Part shown: positions 1 through 7,770 of the stretch, one piece after another
Position numbering within the stretch: position 1 is the stretch's first letter
How the letters are laid out: every line of letters starts with the position of its first letter
Made by a program: the position numbers and the translations under genes
Origin: Streptomyces smaragdinus
GTDB taxonomy: Bacteria > Actinomycetota > Actinomycetes > Streptomycetales > Streptomycetaceae
DNA: 64,000 bases
Direction of reading: 5' to 3'
Assembly: GCF_009604385.1 (NCBI RefSeq)
Contig: NZ_WEGJ01000005.1
Location: 285,931-349,930, forward strand
Notes under the pieces: model-generated
Database searches by the model: none
What the model was told of the DNA's origin: nothing
What the model saw: only the letters and a program-made list of their open reading frames with translations

Positions 1-1528
1 CGGCGAGGCGGCGTACGACGGCGCTGCGCAGGGCGGCGTAGGCCGTGGCGTCGGTGCTCGCGGCGTCCATCCGCCGGTCCCAGGCCAGCAGCCGGGCGCG
101 CAACGCGGCGGAGGCGGGGGCGAGTTCGCCGAGGCCGGCCACGAGGTCCAGCAGGGGGGCCGCGGAGGCGAGGTGGGTGTCGGTGTGCACCCGCGCCATG
201 TCCGCGGCCGTCCGGCCGGCGCCCTCCGTCAGCAGTGCGCGGATGCGGTCGGCGCGGTGCGGCGGCGCGAACTCGGTGCCCAGCGGCGCCGCGATCCCCC
301 GCTCGTTGGCCATCACCGCGACCGCCCCGGCCTCCGCCCGTGGCATCGCCTCGTACCCCTCCCAGACGTACGCGGGGTCCCAGGCCGGCACCACCCCCAG
401 CCGGTTGCCGGGATGCCGGCGCGGTACGAGCCCCGCCACCCGGTGCAGCACCCCGCCGGCGGTGTCGGCGGCCAGCACGGTGTTCACCGGCTCCGCCCAC
501 CCGTCCAGCGCCCGGTCCACGTCGGCGACCGTACGGGCCGCCAGCAGCGCCGGCAGCACGGCGAACCCGGCGTCCTCCCGCACCCGCGAGGGGCACCGCA
601 GGCTCACGGCCCGCTCCTCGCCGACCCCGCCCGCCACCACCGGCCCGCGGTCGGTCTCGACGACCTCGACCCGCACGGGGTCCGCGCCGGCCACCGCGAT
701 CTCCTCGGTACGGGACCGGGCGGGGCGCCAGCCGTCGGGGCCCAGGGCCTCGACGCGGCCGGCGCGGCGGCGCAGGCGCTCGTCGTACAGGTCCTGGTGG
801 TCGGCCATGGCGTTGGTGATCGCCCAGGCGACGCCCCCGGTGTGGCCGAAGTGCGCGATGCCCGGCACCCCGGGAACGGCCAGGCCCACCACGTCGTACT
901 CGGGGCAGACGAGGTGGATCTGCTGGTAGAGGCCCGGGCTCTCGACGAAGCGGTGCGGATCCCCGGCCAGGATCGGTGCGCCCCCGGCGGTCAGCCCGCC
1001 GCCGACCAGCCAGCCGTTGCTGCCCGGCGTCAGGGGTCCGTCGGTGGCGAACAGCCCGATCGCGTCCGGCCCCAGGTGCCGGGCGACCGACTCGCGCCAC
1101 AGCTTGGCGGGGAAGGACCCGAACAGCAGATGGTGCCCCAGCCACACGGCGAGCGGCGTCCACGCCCGCCACCGCCCGGCCGCCACCCCCGCCGCGGCGA
1201 ACTCCGGCGCGCGGCGGGCGCCCTCGGCCAGCGCGGAGTTGACGCCCTCGACGTAGCTCCACACCCAGCGGGCGGTGCCCGGATCGAGCGCGGCGTAGCA
1301 CCGCCGGGCGGTGTCGTCGATCATCGCCCGGCGCGCGAACACGTCCCACGCCACGGCGCCGGCGCCCAGGAAGGAGGCGGAGGTGCCCTGCGTCCGGTGC
1401 CGCTCGACCTCGAGCTGCCAGGCCCGGTCGAGGGCGGCGTCACGCCCCTGCGCGAACACCAGCGCGTGCGGATCCGCGGCCCGCAGATGGGGGATGCCCC
1501 AGGCGTCCCGGTAGACGTCGGCTGCCAC
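1..1528 (-). CDS. Penicillin acylase family protein (Ntn hydrolase), 3' end cut by window edge
   Basis: About 509 codons are present and the C-terminus runs off the left edge. The GTG start at 1528 has AAGGAGG seven bases upstream. The N-terminus reads VAADVYRDAWGIPHLRA, as in penicillin acylases. Residues 169-177 read GSNGWLVGG: the family matures by self-cleavage before a Ser that becomes the N-terminal nucleophile of the beta chain, here Ser170. DPHRFVESPGLYQQIHL soon after it fits the start of the beta chain. Enzymes of this family cleave amide-linked acyl groups (beta-lactams, acyl-homoserine lactones, or the acyl chain of a pyoverdine precursor in PvdQ). No obvious signal peptide is visible, so the location is unclear. 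The promoter lies on an iron-box palindrome, which suggests iron-limited expression and a siderophore-linked substrate; that role is inference. Confidence 0.85.
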   Translation of the reverse strand, partial: MAADVYRDAWGIPHLRAADPHALVFAQGRDAALDRAWQLEVERHRTQGTSASFLGAGAVAWDVFARRAMIDDTARRCYAALDPGTARWVWSYVEGVNSALAEGARRAPEFAAAGVAAGRWRAWTPLAVWLGHHLLFGSFPAKLWRESVARHLGPDAIGLFATDGPLTPGSNGWLVGGGLTAGGAPILAGDPHRFVESPGLYQQIHLVCPEYDVVGLAVPGVPGIAHFGHTGGVAWAITNAMADHQDLYDERLRRRAGRVEALGPDGWRPARSRTEEIAVAGADPVRVEVVETDRGPVVAGGVGEERAVSLRCPSRVREDAGFAVLPALLAARTVADVDRALDGWAEPVNTVLAADTAGGVLHRVAGLVPRRHPGNRLGVVPAWDPAYVWEGYEAMPRAEAGAVAVMANERGIAAPLGTEFAPPHRADRIRALLTEGAGRTAADMARVHTDTHLASAAPLLDLVAGLGELAPASAALRARLLAWDRRMDAASTDATAYAALRSAVVRRLA

Positions 1529-1550
1529 CCGCGCCTCCTTGCTTCACGTA

Positions 1551-1582
1551 GAGATTAGGTAAGGCTGCCCTAACCTAATCTC
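1551..1582. promoter_or_regulatory. Iron box (IdeR/DmdR-type operator) upstream of the acylase gene
   Basis: Ten-base arms GAGATTAGGT (1551-1560) and ACCTAATCTC (1573-1582) form a perfect inverted repeat. The core reads TTAGGTAAGG..CCTAACCTAA, close to the TTAGGTTAGGCTAACCTAA consensus of DtxR/IdeR/DmdR regulators. It ends 23 bases upstream of the acylase GTG and 10 bases past the TerD-fusion stop, so it can only serve the acylase promoter. Iron-dependent repression is inferred from the consensus. Confidence 0.8.
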
Positions 1583-1592
1583 CGCGCCCGTG

Positions 1593-3533
1593 CTACGCAA
1601 TCTCCAGCTGGGCGACGACCCCGGTGTAGAAGCGGTTCACCGCGTCATCGACGCTGCGGATGAACCCGCTGTCCGCGTTGCCCCGCGAGCTGCCCATCCC
1701 CTTGAGCAGCGACAGCCGGAACCCCGTGATCCGCGCCCCGCCGCGCGGCAGCAGATCCCCCGGTTCGGGCCGCAGCCGCTCCAGGGTGCCCCGCGGGCCC
1801 GCCCCGGAGTCGACGAGCGTCTCGACGTGCAGATCGGCCGGGGCCTGGGCCAGCCGCCGGATCAGCCGTTTGGCCCACGTCAGCGGATACCCCTGGTCCG
1901 GGGCGGGCACCTCGACGGAGGTCCGCAGCCGGCCCGTACGCAGATCGGCGCTGATCGCGAGCACCCCCGGCAGGCTCTCGATCCTCAGCTCCGCCTGCAG
2001 CCGCCCGTCGGCGCACAACCGGTCGGCGAATTGCCGGCGCCGGTCGCCGGGGTCCTCCCCGCGCCTGCTGCGCTGTACGGGCAGCACCTTGCGCCCGAGC
2101 TCGCCGCCGAGCCGCAGACAGACCTGGCGGATGAGCCGCTCCCAGCTCTCGACGACCTCCAGGGCGCGCGGATCGCCCTGGCAGAGGGTCTCGTCGTCGA
2201 TGCCGTTGCGTACGGGGACCCAGGACCGGCCCATGTTCTGGAAGCCGTGGCAGCCGGAGTTCTCGTGCTGCAGATAGTGCAGGAGCTCGTGCAGCAGCCA
2301 GGCGTGGGCGGCGTTGCCCACCCCCTCGTGCCGGATCAGCAGCTGGGCCTGATGGGTGACCTCGGCCCAGGACAGATGCCACAGCGCCACCTTGTTCCGG
2401 CGCCGGCCGTCGGTCTTGACGTCGACGAGCGGACTGCCCTCGAGGGCCACGTCGTTCGTCAGCGTGACGACCGCCTCGTACCCGCGGCGCGCGGCGATGT
2501 CCAGATACGCCTGCACCTGCTCGGCCCGCAGCGGGTTGGCGTTGGTCTTGGTCTCGACGAGCGCCGTCCACAGCTTGCCCGCCCGCTCGACCCGGATCAC
2601 CCCGTCCGGCCGCCGCGGCCGGTCCCCGAACGGCAGGGAGACCTCGGTGAACGTCTCCATCCGCCCGGCGGGCGCCCCGAACCCGGCGGTCAGCCGCCGG
2701 CCGAACTCGGGCACCTGCGCCATCACCGACAGCAGCACGGACGTCGCCCGCGTCTCGCGCTCGCGGTCGCTCTTGAGCGCCGGGACGGGGAAGAGCCGGG
2801 CGCCCTTCCACGACTCGTGGTCCGCCAGGGACTTCCGCGCGGCCGCCGGCAGCGTGATCTTCTTCTTGGCGGTCCGGGGCCGCTTCGGTACGGGGGCCGC
2901 CTCGGCCGGCGCGGCGGGCGCCGGTACCCGCGCCGCCTCCCCGGGCGGGTCGTCCGGGGCCGCCGCCACCGCCTCCTCCGTGGCCGCGTCGTCGTCGACG
3001 TCGACCCCGAAGTCCGTCGCCAGGCCCGCCAGCCCCGAGTCGTACCCCTGGCCGACGGCGCGGAACTTCCACCGGTCGTCCCGGCGGTAGAGCTCGCCGA
3101 AGATGACGGCGCTCACCGGCCCCGGGTCCTCGATGACATACCGCAGCAGATCCTCCCCGACGGCGTCGGTCAGCGTGACCCGCAGATCCTCCAGCTCCCC
3201 GAACCCCGCCCCGTCGTACCTGCTCGCCGCGACCACGATCCGGTCCACGGCGTCCGGCACGGCCGTCAGGTCGAAGCCGATGCGGTCCTCGCTGCCGTCC
3301 CGCGCCGGGGCCTTGCCGAGCAGCTGCACGCTGCCGTCGGCGGCGACGGGGTGGTTGTAGAAGTAGAAGTCGCCGTCGTCGCGCACCTTGCCGTCCGCGT
3401 CCAGGAGCAGCACCGACACGTCCGCGTCCCCGTCACCGGCCGGACTGCTCCAGCCCAGGTTGACGATCAGCGAACCGGTGTTCTCGCTCATGGACGCCAG
3501 CGCCACGTTGGCGCCCTTCACCATCTCGTACAC
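1593..3533 (-). CDS. TerD-domain protein fused to a PD-(D/E)XK nuclease-like domain
   Basis: This 646-residue protein has a TerD domain at about residues 5-180 (VKGANVAL, LIVNLGWSS, DADVSVLLLDADGKV, DGDFYFYN, VAASRY, ELYRRDDRWKFRAVGQGY). TerD domains bind calcium and occur in tellurite and stress response systems. An acidic linker and a basic Pro/Ala stretch follow. Residues about 290-390 contain PDGVIRV (Asp310), then ALVETKT (Glu327, Lys329) and EQVQAYLDIA, the spacing of a PD-(D/E)XK restriction-endonuclease fold. The rest, to residue 646, has no domain I recognise. GTG 3533 has GGGGG five bases upstream; ATG 3524 (MVKGANVAL) is the alternative start. It is a single gene, divergent from the universal stress gene. 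The TerD call is firm; the nuclease call rests on motif spacing. Confidence 0.82.
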   Translation of the reverse strand: MYEMVKGANVALASMSENTGSLIVNLGWSSPAGDGDADVSVLLLDADGKVRDDGDFYFYNHPVAADGSVQLLGKAPARDGSEDRIGFDLTAVPDAVDRIVVAASRYDGAGFGELEDLRVTLTDAVGEDLLRYVIEDPGPVSAVIFGELYRRDDRWKFRAVGQGYDSGLAGLATDFGVDVDDDAATEEAVAAAPDDPPGEAARVPAPAAPAEAAPVPKRPRTAKKKITLPAAARKSLADHESWKGARLFPVPALKSDRERETRATSVLLSVMAQVPEFGRRLTAGFGAPAGRMETFTEVSLPFGDRPRRPDGVIRVERAGKLWTALVETKTNANPLRAEQVQAYLDIAARRGYEAVVTLTNDVALEGSPLVDVKTDGRRRNKVALWHLSWAEVTHQAQLLIRHEGVGNAAHAWLLHELLHYLQHENSGCHGFQNMGRSWVPVRNGIDDETLCQGDPRALEVVESWERLIRQVCLRLGGELGRKVLPVQRSRRGEDPGDRRRQFADRLCADGRLQAELRIESLPGVLAISADLRTGRLRTSVEVPAPDQGYPLTWAKRLIRRLAQAPADLHVETLVDSGAGPRGTLERLRPEPGDLLPRGGARITGFRLSLLKGMGSSRGNADSGFIRSVDDAVNRFYTGVVAQLEIA

Positions 3534-3743
3534 GAAATCCCCCAAGACCCGTACCCGTTCGTGGCGCGGAACTGTAGTGCCGGATCCGGGCCGTACGGAT
3601 GGGGCCGTACGGGACAACATCACGTCCGGTGGGGGGCGCGCGGGCGCACCCGTGTCACCCGCGTGCGGGCGGACCGCTGGCGGGGGGCGGGGGCGTGACC
3701 GAGGCTCGGGGGGAGGTTCGCGGCGTGGAGGAGGAGCGTGGTG

Positions 3744-4616
3744 ATGGAGACCGGACCGGTTTTGGTGGGCGTGGACGGTTCCGAGGCCGGACTGGAGGCG
3801 GTCACCGTCGCCGCGCACGAGGCACGGCTGCGCGGCTGCCCGCTGCGCGTGGTGCACGCGTTCCTGTGGCCGCCCTCGGGCGTTTATCTCGGCGCCACCA
3901 TGGTCGGCACGGAGTACACGGTGTTCCGGGAGCAGGCGGACAAGCTGGTCAAGGACTCCGTGCAGCACGCGCACGAGGCGGAGCCGGGGATCGAGATCGA
4001 GGGGATCGTCGTCACCGGCGAGTCCCTGCCGGTCATGGTCCAGGAGACGGAGAGCGCCCGGCTGGCGGTCGTCGGCAGCCGGGGCCACGGCGCGTTCGCC
4101 CGGCTGCTGCTGGGCTCCACGGCGACCCATCTGAGCGCCCATGCCCGGTGCCCGGTGCTGGTCGTACGGGGCAGGCCCGACCCGGGCGGTCCCGTCCTGC
4201 TGGCCGTCGACGGCTCGGCCGCCGGCGAGGCGGCGGTGGACTACGCCTTCGCCGAGGCGGACCGCCGGGGCACCGGCGTCGTCGCCGTCCACATCTGGAG
4301 CGCCTGGGACAGCCAGGCCCCGCGCCCCTCGGACGCCGCGCTCCCGGAGGGCGCCAACCCGGGCGAACTCGTCCTGGCGGAGGCTCTCGCCGGCCCCCTG
4401 GAGCAGTACCCGGATGTGTCGGTCGAACGCCGCTCGATCAAGGGCTCGGCCCGCGAGTTGCTCATCGACGCGAGCGGGAGCGCCGGCCTCGTGGTCGTCG
4501 GCGCCCGCGGCCACGGCGGCTTCACGGGCATGCTCCTCGGCTCGGTGAGCCAGGCCCTGCTGAACCACGCCCACTGCCCGGTGATCGTGGTCCGCGGCAC
4601 GGACCCGGACGCCTGA
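3744..4616 (+). CDS. Universal stress protein with two UspA domains
   Basis: The 290-residue protein consists of two tandem UspA folds. Each has the N-terminal beta strand with the nucleotide-binding Asp (VLVGVDGSEAG; VLLAVDGSAAG) and a G-x-x-G-H-G loop followed by a Ser/Thr-rich segment and CPVLVVRG or CPVIVVRG. The pattern is that of ATP-binding UspA proteins, which are cytoplasmic and linked to hypoxia, dormancy or general stress. AGGAGG at 3729-3734 is nine bases before ATG 3744; GTG codons at 3738 and 3741 sit too close to it. The gene is alone, ends at a strong hairpin, and is divergent from the TerD-fusion gene. Its ligand and stress signal cannot be read from sequence. Confidence 0.93.
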   Translation: METGPVLVGVDGSEAGLEAVTVAAHEARLRGCPLRVVHAFLWPPSGVYLGATMVGTEYTVFREQADKLVKDSVQHAHEAEPGIEIEGIVVTGESLPVMVQETESARLAVVGSRGHGAFARLLLGSTATHLSAHARCPVLVVRGRPDPGGPVLLAVDGSAAGEAAVDYAFAEADRRGTGVVAVHIWSAWDSQAPRPSDAALPEGANPGELVLAEALAGPLEQYPDVSVERRSIKGSARELLIDASGSAGLVVVGARGHGGFTGMLLGSVSQALLNHAHCPVIVVRGTDPDA

Positions 4617-4630
4617 CGGCGGCGGACATA

Positions 4631-4670
4631 CGTCTGAGGCCCGACCCTCGGAAGGGTCGGGCCTCAGACG
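4631..4670. terminator. Bidirectional terminator hairpin
   Basis: A perfect 18-bp stem (4631-4648 with 4653-4670) closes a four-base loop CGGA. It lies between the convergent universal stress gene and the tRNA-Glu genes and can end transcription from both sides. Confidence 0.85.
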
Positions 4671-4683
4671 ATGTTCCGTGACG

Positions 4684-4756
4684 TACCCCCGACCGGATTC
4701 GAACCGGCGCTACCGCCTTGAGAGGGCGGCGTGCTAGGCCGCTACACAACGGGGGC
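4684..4756 (-). tRNA. tRNA-Glu (anticodon CTC), copy 1
   Basis: The 73-base cloverleaf has acceptor GCCCCCG/CGGGGGT with a terminal G-T pair, anticodon stem CCGCC/GGCGG around loop CTCTCAA, and T-arm GGTTCGAATCC. The discriminator is A and CCA is not encoded. Copy 2 differs only by a compensated pair in the anticodon stem. Confidence 0.96.
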
Positions 4757-4822
4757 CTTTGGCGATCCTCTACGTCGCTGCCTCTGGGTGCGACCCAGAT
4801 GGAAACGGAAGGAAAGGATCTG

Positions 4823-4895
4823 TACCCCCGACCGGATTCGAACCGGCGCTACTGCCTTGAGAGGGCAGCGTGCTAGGCCGCTACACAACGGGGGC
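4823..4895 (-). tRNA. tRNA-Glu (anticodon CTC), copy 2
   Basis: It has the same structure as the copy at 4684-4756, 66 bases away, with anticodon stem CTGCC/GGCAG. The C-G to T-A change keeps the pair. Both copies probably come from one transcript together with tRNA-Gln. Confidence 0.96.
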
Positions 4896-4929
4896 TTCGA
4901 TCTTTCGATCTGATCACTGAAGTGATCTG

Positions 4930-5001
4930 CTGGGGTACCAGGACTCGAACCTAGACTAACTGAACCAGAATCAGTCGTGCTGCCAATTACACCATACCCC
5001 A
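4930..5001 (-). tRNA. tRNA-Gln (anticodon CTG)
   Basis: The 72-base cloverleaf has acceptor TGGGGTA/TACCCCA, anticodon stem ACTGA/TCAGT with loop TTCTGGT, and T-arm GGTTCGAGTCC. It is the first gene of the Gln-Glu-Glu cluster read leftward. The family precedent is that actinobacteria lack GlnRS and charge this tRNA first with Glu, through the GltX encoded next door. Confidence 0.95.
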
Positions 5002-5162
5002 CCAAAACGCAACCCCCTGGGGGGTCTTCGTTCGGGTGATCGCCTCGCTCCGGGCTTCTGCCCCGCTCGGCGACAGACAGAACATTACCTGATCGTGGGC
5101 AGTGCACCAAAACCAGTTTGGCCGTTGGGGCGTCACCCGGCCGTCAACCCCCCAAGGACGCA

Positions 5163-5194
5163 GTCCCCGGGCCCTCGCCCGAGGACCCGGGGAC
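5163..5194 (-). terminator. Terminator hairpin after gltX
   Basis: Arms 5163-5177 and 5180-5194 pair over 15 positions with one C-A mismatch and a two-base loop. The hairpin lies just past the gltX stop codon. Confidence 0.65.
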
Positions 5195-5204
5195 GAGTGA
5201 GCCG

Positions 5205-6722
5205 TCAGCCCTCGGCGGCGAGCCGCGACAGGGCGGCGTCCACCCGGGCCAGGGTGCGCTCGCGCCCCAGCACCTCCAGCGACTCAAAGAGCGGCAGCCC
5301 GACGGTGCGGCCCGTGACGGCCACCCGGACCGGCGCCTGGGCCTTGCCCAGCTTCAGCCCGTGCGCCTCGCCCGCGGCCAGCACGGCCTCCTTCAGCGGC
5401 TCCGCCGTCCAGTCCGCCGTCGCCGCCAGCTTCTCGCGGGCGGTGCGCAGCAGCTCGTCCGCGCCCGGCTTCATGGCCTTCGCCCACGACGCCTCGTCGG
5501 AGACCGGCTCGGGCAGGAAGAGGAAGTCGACGTTCGCGGTGATGTCGGAGAGCACCGTCAGCCGGCTCTGCGCCTGCGGGGCGATGGCCTCCCACGCCGC
5601 CCGGTCGAACGCCTCGGGGGCCCAGGGGGCGTGCGGGGCGGCCAGCCACGGCGTACAGGCCTCGGTGAAGGCCGCGACGTCCAGCCGGCGGATGTGGTCG
5701 GCGTTGATCGCCTCGGCCTTCTTCAGGTCGAAGCGCGCCGGGTTCGCCACCACGTCGCCGATGTCGAACGCCGCCACCATCTCGTCCATGGTGAAGACGT
5801 CCTGGTCGGCGGAGAGCGACCAGCCCAGCAGGGAGAGGTAGTTGAGCAGGCCCCCGGGGAGGAAGCCGCGCTCGCGGTAGAGGTTCAGCGAGGACTGCGG
5901 GTCGCGCTTGGACAGCTTCTTGTTGCCCTCGCCCATCACGTACGGCAGATGCCCGAACTCCGGGACCGTGCCGTTGCCCACACCGATGGAGGCCAGCGCC
6001 CGGTAGAGGGCGATCTGCCGCGGGGTGGAGGACAGCAGGTCCTCGCCGCGCAGTACGTGCGTGATCTCCATCAGGGCGTCGTCGACCGGGTTGACCAGCG
6101 TGTACAGCGGGGCGCCGTTGGCCCGGACGATCCCGTAGTCCGTCACGTTCTCCGGCCGGAAGGTCAGCTCGCCGCGGACCACGTCGGTGAACGTGATCGT
6201 CTCGTCCGGCATCCGGAAGCGGACGATGGAGTCCCGCCCCTCCGCCTCGTACCCGGCGATCCGCTCGGGCGACAGGTCGCGGCAGTGGCCGTCGTAGCCG
6301 GACGGCTTCCCGGCGGCGCGGGCGGCCTCGCGGCGCTCCTCGAGCTCCGCGGCGGTGCAGTAGCAGCGGTACGCGTGCCCGGCGGCCTGCAGCTTCGCGG
6401 CCACGTCGGCGTAGATGTCCATGCGCTGCGACTGGCGGTACGGGGCGTGCGGGCCGGGCGCGGCGGACGCGGCGGGGTCGAAGGGGGCCGGGCCCTCGTC
6501 CCAGTCCAGGCCGAGCCAGCGCATCGAGTCCAGGAGCGCCTCGTACGACTCCTCGGAGTCGCGCGCGGAGTCCGTGTCCTCGATCCGGAAGACCAGGGTG
6601 CCGCCGTGGTGGCGGGCGAAGGCCCAGTTGAACAGGGCGGTGCGGATCAGACCGACATGCGGATTGCCGGTGGGGGAGGGGCAGAAACGGACGCGGACGT
6701 CCTTCAGGGGTGCGCTAGCCAC
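5205..6722 (-). CDS. gltX: Glutamyl-tRNA synthetase
   Basis: This 505-residue class I aminoacyl-tRNA synthetase attaches glutamate to tRNA-Glu and, in bacteria without GlnRS, also to tRNA-Gln. The N-terminus has RFCPSPTGNPHVGL (HIGH-type motif near residues 22-25), and KLSKR at 269-273 is the KMSKS-type loop. Length and C-terminal helical region fit the bacterial family. The GTG start at 6722 overlaps the stop of the fumarylacetoacetase-family gene by eight bases, so the two are translationally coupled. Its tRNA-Glu substrates are encoded immediately downstream on the same strand, separated by a hairpin. Nothing is unusual apart from the second synthetase gene, an archaeal-type proS, elsewhere in this window. 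Confidence 0.98.
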   Translation of the reverse strand: MASAPLKDVRVRFCPSPTGNPHVGLIRTALFNWAFARHHGGTLVFRIEDTDSARDSEESYEALLDSMRWLGLDWDEGPAPFDPAASAAPGPHAPYRQSQRMDIYADVAAKLQAAGHAYRCYCTAAELEERREAARAAGKPSGYDGHCRDLSPERIAGYEAEGRDSIVRFRMPDETITFTDVVRGELTFRPENVTDYGIVRANGAPLYTLVNPVDDALMEITHVLRGEDLLSSTPRQIALYRALASIGVGNGTVPEFGHLPYVMGEGNKKLSKRDPQSSLNLYRERGFLPGGLLNYLSLLGWSLSADQDVFTMDEMVAAFDIGDVVANPARFDLKKAEAINADHIRRLDVAAFTEACTPWLAAPHAPWAPEAFDRAAWEAIAPQAQSRLTVLSDITANVDFLFLPEPVSDEASWAKAMKPGADELLRTAREKLAATADWTAEPLKEAVLAAGEAHGLKLGKAQAPVRVAVTGRTVGLPLFESLEVLGRERTLARVDAALSRLAAEG

Positions 6723-7476
6723 GCTTGATCACCTTGTTGGTGAGAGTGCCGATGCCTTCGATGGTGACGGCGACCTCGTCGCCGACGTTCACGGGTCCGA
6801 CACCCGCGGGGGTGCCGGTGAGGATGACGTCCCCGGGGAGGAGCGTCATCGCCTCGGTGATGTGCGCGATCAGCTCGGGGACCGTGCGGATCATGTCGGC
6901 CGTACGGCCGAGCTGGCGCTGTTCACCGTTGACGGTGCACTGGATGCCGAGGTCGGCGGGGTCCAGCTCCGTCTCGATCCACGGGCCCAGGGGGCAGGCG
7001 GAGTCGAAGCCCTTCGCCCGCGCCCACTGTCCCTCGCTGCGCTGGATGTCGCGGGCGGTGAGGTCGTTGGCGCAGGTGTAGCCGAGGATCACCTCGGCGG
7101 CGCGCTCCACGGGGACCTCGCGGCACAGCCGGCCGATCACGACGGCCAGCTCGGCCTCGTGGTGCACGTCGGAGGAGAACGCGGGGTAGGTCACCGGGTC
7201 GGCCGGGCCGACGACGGACGTGGAGGGCTTGAAGAAGGTGAGGGGTGCCGCGGGCACCTCGTTGCCCAGCTCGGCGGCGTGTTCGGCGTAGTTGCGGCCG
7301 ACCGCGACGATCTTGCTGGGGAGGGCCGGGGGCAGGAGCCGCACCTGGGCCAGGGGGATCAGCCGTCCCGACCGTTCGACCTCGCCGAAGGGGTGGCCGA
7401 CGATGATGTCGATCTGGTCGCGCTCTAGGACGCCGAAAGCGACGTTCCCCTCGAGGGAGAACCTGACGATGCGCAC
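6715..7476 (-). CDS. Fumarylacetoacetate hydrolase family protein
   Basis: The 253-residue protein is mostly the FAH catalytic domain. VGRNYAEHAAELG, then FFKPSTSVVGP, HHEAELAVVIG (metal-binding Glu), YTCANDLTARD, and LLPGDVILTGTPAGVGPVNVGDEV are family landmarks. Members hydrolyse or decarboxylate 2-oxo acids (fumarylpyruvate, oxaloacetate, 2-hydroxyhepta-2,4-diene-1,7-dioate) with Mg or Mn. The exact substrate is not predictable. It precedes gltX with an eight-base overlap, an arrangement seen in actinobacteria. The GTG start at 7476 lacks a strong ribosome binding site; only AAAGGCAGCGG lies upstream. Upstream of it sits a long hairpin that ends the small peptide gene. Confidence 0.92.
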   Translation of the reverse strand: MRIVRFSLEGNVAFGVLERDQIDIIVGHPFGEVERSGRLIPLAQVRLLPPALPSKIVAVGRNYAEHAAELGNEVPAAPLTFFKPSTSVVGPADPVTYPAFSSDVHHEAELAVVIGRLCREVPVERAAEVILGYTCANDLTARDIQRSEGQWARAKGFDSACPLGPWIETELDPADLGIQCTVNGEQRQLGRTADMIRTVPELIAHITEAMTLLPGDVILTGTPAGVGPVNVGDEVAVTIEGIGTLTNKVIKRG

Positions 7477-7534
7477 GGGATGCCGCTGCCTTTGCTAGCC
7501 GGGGATCTGGTCACTCCAGGCTATCGGCCCCGGA

Positions 7535-7575
7535 CACGAAGAAAGGCGCCCCCGGCGGGGGCGCCTTTCTTCGTG
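7535..7575 (-). terminator. Strong hairpin between the small peptide gene and the FAH gene
   Basis: A perfect 19-bp stem (7535-7553 with 7557-7575) surrounds a GGC loop. It sits between the stop of the 57-residue peptide gene and the FAH start, so it should end the peptide transcript and insulate the FAH-gltX unit. Confidence 0.85.
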
Positions 7576-7596
7576 GTGCCGGGCGGCGGGGGCGGC

Positions 7597-7770
7597 TCAG
7601 GCCTGCGGCGCGTCCACCAGCACCGTGCGGCGCGGGTTCGCCGTCTGCTCCGGAAGGGTCAGCGGGTGCTCCGCCGGCGCCGGGCGCAGCTCGTCCGCGC
7701 TCCCGAGGTCCTCGAGATGGGCCAGGGTGGTCCGGCGCGGGTTGGCGGTGCTGGCTATGTTCCGGAACAT
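7597..7770 (-). CDS. Small peptide with a duplicated TANPRRT motif, function unknown
   Basis: The 57-residue product starts MFRNIASTANPRRTTLAHLE and ends EQTANPRRTVLVDAPQA. TANPRRT occurs twice, at residues 8-14 and 43-49, each followed by a residue and Leu (TANPRRT-T-L, TANPRRT-V-L), with an acidic Pro-rich spacer. There is no signal peptide, membrane segment, cysteine or known domain. ATG 7770 has GGGAG upstream; an upstream in-frame start at 7866 would add 32 residues without a good ribosome binding site. The gene has its own strong terminator and is divergent from the first conservon across 581 bases. Candidates are a small regulatory or docking peptide, or a precursor peptide; no modifying enzyme lies beside it. 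I do not recognise a characterised homologue. Confidence 0.6.
   Translation of the reverse strand: MFRNIASTANPRRTTLAHLEDLGSADELRPAPAEHPLTLPEQTANPRRTVLVDAPQA

Noticed and set aside
1590..3698. A 702-codon plus-strand frame.
   Set aside because: It is antisense to the TerD-fusion gene, His/Gln/Arg-rich and without domains; a typical GC-rich shadow frame.
1593..4574. A 993-codon open frame on the minus strand that extends the TerD fusion past its start.
   Set aside because: The extra 350 codons lie antisense to the universal stress gene, are Arg/Pro/Ala-rich and have no ribosome binding site; TerD proteins begin near MVKGANVAL.
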